From: Loktanella sp. 5RATIMAR09
Lineage (GTDB): Bacteria; Pseudomonadota; Alphaproteobacteria; Rhodobacterales; Rhodobacteraceae
DNA: 64,000 bases
Direction: 5' to 3'
Assembly: GCF_001419985.1 (NCBI RefSeq)
Contig: NZ_LJAL01000006.1
Location: forward strand, 1 to 64,000
Below, piece by piece: positions 58,156 through 64,000 of the stretch (position 1 is the stretch's first letter; each line of letters starts with the position of its first letter). Below the pieces are notes generated by a model. That model was not told where the DNA came from. It did not search any database and saw nothing but the letters and a program-made list of their open reading frames with translations. Position numbers and translations under genes: made by a program.

Positions 58156-59454
58156 ATGACAGAGAACACAATGACCGCCACGTTTTTCACAAACGCCCGC
58201 CTGATTGATCCGGTGGCCCTGACCGACACAGTTGGCGCGATCCTGATTGAGGACGGTGTGATCAAGGCCGTCTATGACAGCCCGACGGCCGCCCCCAAAT
58301 CTGCCAATGTCGTGGATTGCGGCGGCATGTGCCTTGCCCCCGGGATCATTGATATCGGCGTCAAAGTGTCCGAACCGGGTGAACGGCACAAGGAAAGCTT
58401 CCGCTCTGCCGGACGCGCGGCAGCCGCAGGCGGTGTGACCACAATTGTCACGCGCCCTGACACCAGCCCCGCGATCGACACGCCGGAAACGCTTGAATTT
58501 GTGGAACGACGCGCGCAGCAGGACGCGCCTGTGCATGTCCTGCCAATGGCAGCCCTGACCAAAGGCCGTGACGGGCGCGAGATGACCGAGATCGGCTTTC
58601 TGCAGGATGCAGGTGCCGTGGCCTTTACCGATTGCGACCGCGTCGTGACCAGCACCAAGGTTTTCAGCCGCGCGCTTACCTATGCCCGCTCACTCGACGC
58701 GTTGGTGATCGGGCACATCCAGGACCCGGGATTGTCGGAAGGGGCCGCTGTCACATCCGGTAAATTCGCCTCGTTACGCGGCCTGCCGGGGGTCAGCCCG
58801 ATGGCCGAACGGATGGCGCTGGACCGTGACATCAGCCTGCTGGAAATGACCGGTGCGCGCTATCACGTCGACCAGATCACGACGGCCCGCGCCCTACCTG
58901 CGCTGGAACGGGCCAAGCGCAACGGGTTGAAAATTACTGCCGGTGTGGGTGTGCATCACCTGACGCTGAACGAGCTGGATGTCGCGGACTACCGCACCTT
59001 CTTTAAGCTCAAACCGCCGCTGCGCAGTGAAGAGGACCGCATCGCCGTTGTGCAAGCTGTCTCTGAGGGGCTGATTGATATCATCTGTTCGATGCACACG
59101 CCGCAGGACGAAGAAAGCAAACGCCTGCCCTTTGAAGAGGCCGCAAGCGGTGCCGTGGGCCTCGAGACCCTTCTGCCCGCAGCCTTGCGCCTTTATCATG
59201 CAGAAATGATCACGCTGCCAAAGCTCTTCCGCGCGATGGCGCTGAACCCTGCGCGCCTCTTGGGGCTGTCCGCGGGCAGGCTCATGGCCGATGCCCCTGC
59301 TGATCTGATCCTCTTTGATCCGGACGCACCGTTCCAGCTTGACCGTGCCACCTTGTTGTCAAAATCCAAGAATACACCTTTTGATGGCGCACGGCTGCAA
59401 GGCCGGGTGCTGGGCACATGGGTCAGCGGTAAGCGCGTTTGGGAGAAATCGTAA
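58156..59454 (+). CDS. Dihydroorotase-like protein PyrC' (probably non-catalytic)
   Basis: The 432-residue amidohydrolase-fold protein aligns with type I dihydroorotases, but its metal ligands are replaced. The HxH motif becomes G68/K70 in PGIIDIGVKVSEPG; HCED becomes HIQD; the second metal-site His region reads HVDQIT; and the final TDHAPH reads SMHTPQDEESK, losing the Asp. The HH in GVHHLTLNEL remains. With pyrB in the same unit this fits PyrC', needed for transcarbamoylase assembly in Pseudomonas but catalytically dead. An active dihydroorotase should be elsewhere. The start is at 58156 (AGGA upstream) or 58171. Confidence 0.85.
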   Translation: MTENTMTATFFTNARLIDPVALTDTVGAILIEDGVIKAVYDSPTAAPKSANVVDCGGMCLAPGIIDIGVKVSEPGERHKESFRSAGRAAAAGGVTTIVTRPDTSPAIDTPETLEFVERRAQQDAPVHVLPMAALTKGRDGREMTEIGFLQDAGAVAFTDCDRVVTSTKVFSRALTYARSLDALVIGHIQDPGLSEGAAVTSGKFASLRGLPGVSPMAERMALDRDISLLEMTGARYHVDQITTARALPALERAKRNGLKITAGVGVHHLTLNELDVADYRTFFKLKPPLRSEEDRIAVVQAVSEGLIDIICSMHTPQDEESKRLPFEEAASGAVGLETLLPAALRLYHAEMITLPKLFRAMALNPARLLGLSAGRLMADAPADLILFDPDAPFQLDRATLLSKSKNTPFDGARLQGRVLGTWVSGKRVWEKS

Positions 59455-60068
59455 TGCCGACAATCGAAAGCGCCTATGTCGTTCTCTTGCTCTGGGCGGT
59501 CATTGGCTACCTTCTGGGGTCAATCCCGGGGGGCGTGATCTTTGCCAAGCTGATGAACCTCGGCAACCTGCGCGACATCGGGTCGGGCAATATCGGGGCC
59601 ACGAATGTGCTGCGCACCGGCAACAAGAAAGCCGCTGCACTGACATTGATCTTCGATGCTGCCAAGGGGGCGATTGTGGTGCTGGCTGCCCGTCAACTGG
59701 CCGGTGAGGACGCGGCCCAACTTGCCGCGCTGATGGCGTTTCTGGGCCATTGCTTTCCGGTGTGGCTGCGCTTCAAAGGGGGCAAGGGCGTTGCCACCTA
59801 TTTCGGCATTCTGCTGGCAGTGGACTGGCAGATCGGCCTGATCGCTTGCGCAATCTGGCTCGTTGTGGCCGCCGTGTCGCGCTATTCCTCGCTCGCCGCT
59901 TTGGTCACCGCGGGATGGATCCCGCTGGTTGTCGGTTTCACCACCACCGGCGAGATGTTCTTTCTCGCAGCGATTTTGTGTTTTCTGATCTACGTGCGCC
60001 ACTGGGCCAACATCCAGCGCCTGCGCAAAGGCACCGAGACGAAGATCGGGAAGAAGAGCGCAGCTTAA
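59454..60068 (+). CDS. plsY: Acyl-phosphate glycerol-3-phosphate acyltransferase PlsY
   Basis: The 204-residue protein has five hydrophobic helices and the three PlsY motifs: GSIPGG near residue 22, GSGNIGATNVLR near 42 and the glycine-rich FKGGKGVAT near 106. It makes lysophosphatidate from acyl-phosphate in the inner membrane. It overlaps pyrC' by one base (TAATG), and its stop overlaps that of convergent gshA by 4 bases (TTAA). Confidence 0.95.
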   Translation: MPTIESAYVVLLLWAVIGYLLGSIPGGVIFAKLMNLGNLRDIGSGNIGATNVLRTGNKKAAALTLIFDAAKGAIVVLAARQLAGEDAAQLAALMAFLGHCFPVWLRFKGGKGVATYFGILLAVDWQIGLIACAIWLVVAAVSRYSSLAALVTAGWIPLVVGFTTTGEMFFLAAILCFLIYVRHWANIQRLRKGTETKIGKKSAA

Positions 60069-61435
60069 TAGCTATACTCGGCGTAAATCCGTTTCAGATC
60101 ACCGTCCCAATCGCCGTTGTAATGCGCCAAGAGCTCGTCGGCGGGGGTCATGCCGCTTTCGATGCTTTCGTGCAGCGCGTTGAGGAAATGGGTCTCATCC
60201 GCGATCAACCCACCAGCGCCGGGTTTCGCGCGCGCCTTGAGGCCTGCGTGTGAAATCGCCACGACCTCGCGCGCCAGATCATGCATGTTGATCCCGTCAA
60301 CCTGTGCCTGCAATCCATCGACCGAGGCCGCCACGCGCAGCGCCTCGCGCTGTTCGGCAGTCCAGTTCTTGCACAGATCCCACGCCGCATCCAAAGCGGT
60401 CTGGTCATACATCAGCCCGGTCCAGAACGCGGGCAAAGCGCAAAGCCGCCGCCAAGGGCCACCGTCCGCGCCGCGCATCTCGATATACTGCTTCACGCGG
60501 GCCTCGGGGAAAACGGTTGTCAGGTGATCGGCCCAATCGGACAAGAGCGGCTTTTCACCCGGCAGCGCAGGCAAATCACCTTTCAGGAAATCGCGAAACG
60601 ACATGCCAAGCGCGTCGATATATTTTCCATCGCGATAGACAAAATACATCGGCACATCGAGGACCCACTGCACCCAGGCCTCAAAGCCGAAACCCTCTTC
60701 GAACACGAAGGGCAGCATGCCGGTGCGGGCTGCATCCAGATCGCGCCAGATGCGCGACCGCCATGATTTATGGCCGTTCACCTTGCCTTCAAAGAACGGA
60801 GAGTTGGCAAAGAGCGCAGCAGCGACAGGCTGCAACGCCAAAGCCACGCGCATCTTTTGCACCATGTCGGCCTCGGAACCGAAATCAAGGTTCACCTGCA
60901 CAGTGCAGGTCCGGCGCATCATCGCCGTGCCCATGGTGCCTACTTTTTCCATGTAATTGTTCATCAGCTTGTAACGGCCCTTGGGCATCAGCGGCATTTG
61001 CTCATGCGTCCATTCGGGGGCGGCCCCAAGACCGATAAACTTTACACCGATCTCGTCCGAGACAGATTTGACCTCGGCCAAATGGACATTCACCTCGTCA
61101 CAGGTCTGGTGGATCGTCTCGAGCGGGGCACCGGACAATTCCAAGGCGCCACCCGGCTCAAGGCTGACATTTGCACCATCTTTGGTCAGGCCGATGATCT
61201 TGCCTTCTTCCTCGACACGGTCCCAGCCGAAACGGCCCTCAAGCCCCTCAAGCACCGCTTTGATCGAGCGTTCGCCCTCGTAGGGCAAAGGCAGCAAGGA
61301 GTCCTGACAAAAGCCGAATTTCTCATGCTCTGTGCCGATGCGCCAATCCTGCTTGGGCTTGCACCCTTTGGAAAGCACTTCGGCCAATTGATCATGGTGT
61401 TCGATCGGGCCGCCGCCGGATTGAGGGATAGACAT
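60065..61435 (-). CDS. gshA: Glutamate-cysteine ligase (plant/alphaproteobacterial type)
   Basis: The 456-residue protein has RIGTEHEKFGF near residue 32 (ATP/metal Glu), SLEPGGALELSG near 91, the RRTCTVQVNLDFGS segment near 175 and the conserved C-terminal YIEMRGADGGPW near 314. This fits the group shared by alphaproteobacteria and plants rather than the E. coli type. It makes gamma-glutamylcysteine, the first step to glutathione. Plant-type enzymes are redox-controlled through Cys pairs; whether this applies here is not visible. Confidence 0.93.
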   Translation of the reverse strand: MSIPQSGGGPIEHHDQLAEVLSKGCKPKQDWRIGTEHEKFGFCQDSLLPLPYEGERSIKAVLEGLEGRFGWDRVEEEGKIIGLTKDGANVSLEPGGALELSGAPLETIHQTCDEVNVHLAEVKSVSDEIGVKFIGLGAAPEWTHEQMPLMPKGRYKLMNNYMEKVGTMGTAMMRRTCTVQVNLDFGSEADMVQKMRVALALQPVAAALFANSPFFEGKVNGHKSWRSRIWRDLDAARTGMLPFVFEEGFGFEAWVQWVLDVPMYFVYRDGKYIDALGMSFRDFLKGDLPALPGEKPLLSDWADHLTTVFPEARVKQYIEMRGADGGPWRRLCALPAFWTGLMYDQTALDAAWDLCKNWTAEQREALRVAASVDGLQAQVDGINMHDLAREVVAISHAGLKARAKPGAGGLIADETHFLNALHESIESGMTPADELLAHYNGDWDGDLKRIYAEYSY

Positions 61436-61491
61436 GGGGCTGCGCTCCGCTGTTGATCAAGTGTTATCGGTGACCTGCACCAAGCTTCGTG

Positions 61492-62010
61492 TCAATGCAA
61501 GAGCGGCTTGGCACGGCTCCATACTGTCACCCGCGCATCAGGTGTGTGTGAAAGCACATCAAGGACCGTGTGTGTTTTGATCTCGGGCAAGGCTGCAAAA
61601 ACATCAAAAAGGTCCTCGGCCCCTGCGGCGTTGATCGGAATGGCAAGCACCTGACCGTCAATGCCCGTCAAGATCCAGCTGGGATCAGGGTGGCTTGTAG
61701 GGTCAATCTCGAGCTTGTTCAGATCACCCACATCCATCACGCCACCATCTAACGGGCCAAAATATGCGAGGCGCCGTTCCCTGATTTGCACCACGCCGGC
61801 TCCGTCCCCGTCTTGGGCAAAGCGCGCGCGTTGCAGGGCCGCGACGGCCCAACCAGCACCAAGCATGATAAAAATGATGCCAAGCCATTGTGTAATCCCG
61901 ATCCCCGTCAGAGCCCACCAGATCCCGAACAGTGCCAAGCCGACAGCAGATATTACCTCGCGCCAGTGCCGGAAAAAGGCGCGGACCTCGGGGCGGAAAA
62001 AATCATCCAT
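61492..62010 (-). CDS. Small membrane protein of unknown function
   Basis: The 172-residue protein has two adjacent hydrophobic helices near residues 18-57 (VISAVGLALFGIWWALTG and LGIIFIMLGAGWAVAAL) and a soluble beta-rich C-terminal domain with RERRLAYFGPLDGG and SWILTGIDGQVLAIP. No known family is recognised. It overlaps the acetyltransferase gene by 8 bases and is probably co-transcribed with it and rsmE. It sits 56 bases before gshA. Confidence 0.75.
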   Translation of the reverse strand: MDDFFRPEVRAFFRHWREVISAVGLALFGIWWALTGIGITQWLGIIFIMLGAGWAVAALQRARFAQDGDGAGVVQIRERRLAYFGPLDGGVMDVGDLNKLEIDPTSHPDPSWILTGIDGQVLAIPINAAGAEDLFDVFAALPEIKTHTVLDVLSHTPDARVTVWSRAKPLLH

Positions 62011-62842
62011 AGATCACCTGTGGGGCTTGATAGATCAGAATACGGAAATCACCCATGCGGCGAAATCCGATCGCTTCATAGGCCGTGCATGCCTGCGGTG
62101 AGGCCGCAAAAAGACTGGCGGTCTCAACGCCCGATGCGCGGGCCTGCGCCAGATGCAATGCAACGGCGCGGCGGGCCTGACCGCGGCCGCGCAGAGCAGG
62201 CGGCGTATAGACGCCGCCGATCTGCACTGCCTCGGGCAGCACCGCATTGAAACCGGTCATGGCAACGGGCGTTGTGCCATCATAAAGCACGCGGTGGGTA
62301 TCCGCCGAGATGTATCCAACGATATCCTTCACGGCCGTCATGGCAAGATCCTCGCCCGGCATGGGCATCACCTCTTGCAGATAGGCACGCCGCCACCCCA
62401 CCACCAGCTTGCGGGGCGCATCTTCGAGGGGAACCAGACGAAAACCGGTGACATCAGGCACGACCAGATCATTCAACGACAGCGCATAGAGCGGCTCTAT
62501 TTCGTCTAGCCCCGGATCGCCGGACAAGGCCAGGACGGCGCGCAGACCTGCAACCTGCGTCGCATCCCCCAAAATCCCTTTCACGTTCCGGCCCTGCAAA
62601 ATAACCTTCGCATCCCCCCAACAACCCGTGGGGCATTGCGGAAACACAATTCCCTCTTGCGAAACGCCAAGCACGTCGGTCAGCCAACCTGCCTGCCAAC
62701 GCAGCCAAAACCGCATCGCGCGGGCATGCCCGCCCGCCATGCCAAACCGGCGCAGGTTCGACAGAGGAAACATCGACGTGGCGATGTGTTGCTTCAAAAA
62801 TGCCTCGATCGCGGGACGGTCAGCGTCAAGCGCCGCGATCAT
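62003..62842 (-). CDS. GNAT-family N-acetyltransferase
   Basis: The 279-residue protein ends in a GNAT domain: YTPPALRGRGQARRAVALHL gives the acetyl-CoA pyrophosphate loop (the R-G-R-G-x-A type) and ACTAYEAIGFRRMGDF the C-terminal beta hairpin. The first 130 residues are an extra helical domain. The substrate is unknown. It overlaps rsmE by 4 bases and the next gene by 8. Confidence 0.82.
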   Translation of the reverse strand: MIAALDADRPAIEAFLKQHIATSMFPLSNLRRFGMAGGHARAMRFWLRWQAGWLTDVLGVSQEGIVFPQCPTGCWGDAKVILQGRNVKGILGDATQVAGLRAVLALSGDPGLDEIEPLYALSLNDLVVPDVTGFRLVPLEDAPRKLVVGWRRAYLQEVMPMPGEDLAMTAVKDIVGYISADTHRVLYDGTTPVAMTGFNAVLPEAVQIGGVYTPPALRGRGQARRAVALHLAQARASGVETASLFAASPQACTAYEAIGFRRMGDFRILIYQAPQVIYG

Positions 62843-63561
62843 CGCCAGTCGCCCAAGGCCTGCTGCCAGACGGTGAGCGCCGCAACGGCAGCAGTATCGG
62901 CGCGCAAAATACGCGGACCAAGGCTGACGGCATGCGCAAACGGCAAGGCGCGCAGACGGTCACGCTCGGCCGGTGAAAACCCGCCTTCCGGCCCGATCAG
63001 AATTGCCCAAGGGCCGCGCGTTTGGGGCAACGCCACAGGATCGCCGATCAAAACTTCGTCACAGAACATCAACTGCCGATCGGGTTGCCAGTCTTTCAGG
63101 ATACGGTCCAGCTTGGTCAGATCATCAACAGGCGGGACAAAAGTACCGCCACATTGCTCGGCGGCCTCGACGGCATGGGCCTGTAATTTGTCCTGCCGGA
63201 TACGATTGGCGCTCTGGGTAAAATCGGTTTGCACCGGACAAATCCGTGCAGCCCCCATCTCCACGGCCTTTTCCACGATAAAGGCCGTGCGTTCCTTGCG
63301 GATCGGCGCGAACAAGAACCACAAATCAGGCGGATCTTGCTGGGGCTTCGTCCGGGCAGAACACAAAAGTATTCCACCTTTCTTGCCAACCTTGACAACC
63401 TCGGCATCCCATTCACCATCGGTCCCGTTGATCAGCGACAGCACCGCACCTTGCTCCAGCCGCATCACCCCGAAAAGGTAATGGGCCTGCTCGCGCGTCA
63501 GCGGAACCGTTTGCTCTTTCCCCAGAGCCTGATCTACATAAAGCCGAACCTTGGATGCCAT
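62839..63561 (-). CDS. rsmE: 16S rRNA (uracil-1498-N3)-methyltransferase RsmE
   Basis: The 240-residue protein has a PUA-like N-terminal domain and a SPOUT C-terminal domain with the SAM knot LIGPEGGFSPAERDRL near residue 190 and SLGPRILRADTAAVAAL near 213. It methylates U1498 in the small ribosomal subunit. The ATG at 63561 lies 11 bases from the divergent ubiA start, so promoters of both genes must overlap their coding starts. Confidence 0.95.
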   Translation of the reverse strand: MASKVRLYVDQALGKEQTVPLTREQAHYLFGVMRLEQGAVLSLINGTDGEWDAEVVKVGKKGGILLCSARTKPQQDPPDLWFLFAPIRKERTAFIVEKAVEMGAARICPVQTDFTQSANRIRQDKLQAHAVEAAEQCGGTFVPPVDDLTKLDRILKDWQPDRQLMFCDEVLIGDPVALPQTRGPWAILIGPEGGFSPAERDRLRALPFAHAVSLGPRILRADTAAVAALTVWQQALGDWR

Positions 63562-63572
63562 GAGCGGACCAT

Positions 63573-64000
63573 ATGACCGAAAATTCCCAGATGCCAGAGC
63601 AGAGCGGCACCGTTGCCGACGCCGTCAAAGACAATTGGGTGGACCGCCTTGCCCCGGCGTTCAGCCGGCCCTATCTGCGGCTGAGCCGCGCCGACCGCCC
63701 GATCGGGACATGGTTGCTTTATCTGCCCTGCCTTTGGGGACTATCGCTCGCGGTATTGGCGACGGGCAGCTACGGCATCCATGATCTTTGGACAATTGCC
63801 GGATGCGGCATCGGGGCGTTTTTGATGCGTGGCGCAGGCTGCACGTGGAACGACATTACCGACCGCGATGTTGACGGATCGGTAGCGCGCACACGGTCGC
63901 GGCCTATTCCGTCGGGGCAGGTCACTGTGCGTGGCGCGCTGATGTGGATGGTCGCACAAGCACTTGTCGCTTTCCTGATCCTGATCTCGTTCTATCCCAC
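63573..64000 (+). CDS. ubiA: 4-hydroxybenzoate polyprenyltransferase (partial, right edge)
   Basis: The first 142 residues are present. After a soluble N-terminal stretch come LSRADRPIGTWLLYLPCLWGL and the prenyl-diphosphate/Mg site in the segment NDITDRDVDG, followed by SVARTRSRPIPSG, all typical of UbiA of the ubiquinone pathway. It attaches the polyprenyl chain to 4-hydroxybenzoate in the inner membrane. The second Asp-rich motif and most helices lie beyond the window. Confidence 0.9.
   Translation, partial: MTENSQMPEQSGTVADAVKDNWVDRLAPAFSRPYLRLSRADRPIGTWLLYLPCLWGLSLAVLATGSYGIHDLWTIAGCGIGAFLMRGAGCTWNDITDRDVDGSVARTRSRPIPSGQVTVRGALMWMVAQALVAFLILISFYP

Noticed and set aside
58156-59454. Active dihydroorotase pyrC
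   Set aside because: The HxH and other metal-binding residues are substituted, so catalysis is unlikely.

Overview
The window comes from a marine alphaproteobacterium of the Rhodobacterales (Roseobacter group). This is inferred from gene content and gene order only: hpsN/comDE/slcD sulfonate catabolism, an mcl1-type malyl-CoA lyase, a TIGR02302-like low-complexity membrane protein, a plant/alphaproteobacterial-type gshA, and a pyrB-pyrC' pair. No rRNA, tRNA or CRISPR array was recognised. About 60 protein genes are supported and they are packed very tightly.

Layout. 1-1875: the N-terminal part of a UvrD-like helicase runs off the left edge, followed by a gene-poor, more AT-rich stretch that looks accessory. 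1876-8837: a LacI regulator diverges from a seven-gene unit for C3-sulfonates. HpsN, an SDR and a Zn alcohol dehydrogenase would take 2,3-dihydroxypropane-1-sulfonate (DHPS) to sulfolactate. SlcD (FMN) would give sulfopyruvate, and ComDE (TPP) would give sulfoacetaldehyde plus CO2. Two LacI-type operators sit on the predicted promoter. 8838-13806: dabAB, a DAB-type inorganic-carbon uptake system, with a divergent LysR regulator. 13803-18169: oxyR divergent from katG, then an FAD amine oxidase. 18170-22434: an RND pump with its adaptor. 22700-29789: PxpA-like protein, ChrR-like cupin, an FAD oxidoreductase divergent from MnmD (together resembling a split MnmC), an EamA transporter, a soluble lytic transglycosylase and dapA. 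29807-33250: DUF2157-like membrane protein, ion channel plus YcaQ-type DNA glycosylase, smpB. 33396-37594: sseA with an overlapping aminotransferase, mcl1, accA. 37595-46808: M50-like membrane peptidase, a PNPOx-fold protein, plsC-like acyltransferase, ftsX/ftsE, a zinc-ribbon protein, the TIGR02302-like protein, lysA, DUF2834 and a tiny lipoprotein, the last two linking to argH. 46805-55117: argH, tlpA-like, yqgE, a stand-alone DsbD-N protein and a second RND pump with adaptor. 55190-64000: moaB, a family-4-like UDG, pyrB - membrane protein - pyrC', plsY, gshA, two small genes, rsmE, and a partial ubiA at the right edge.

Three patterns stand out. The sulfonate unit is a near-complete DHPS-to-sulfoacetaldehyde route under apparent LacI control, lacking transporter, xsc and suyAB here. 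Two enzymes, PyrC' and the UDG, keep their fold signatures but have lost the metal or Fe-S ligands expected of their families. Finally, eight of eleven convergent gene junctions have no intergenic base at all, and five of them share stop codons in a 4-base overlap, which leaves no space for ordinary terminators.
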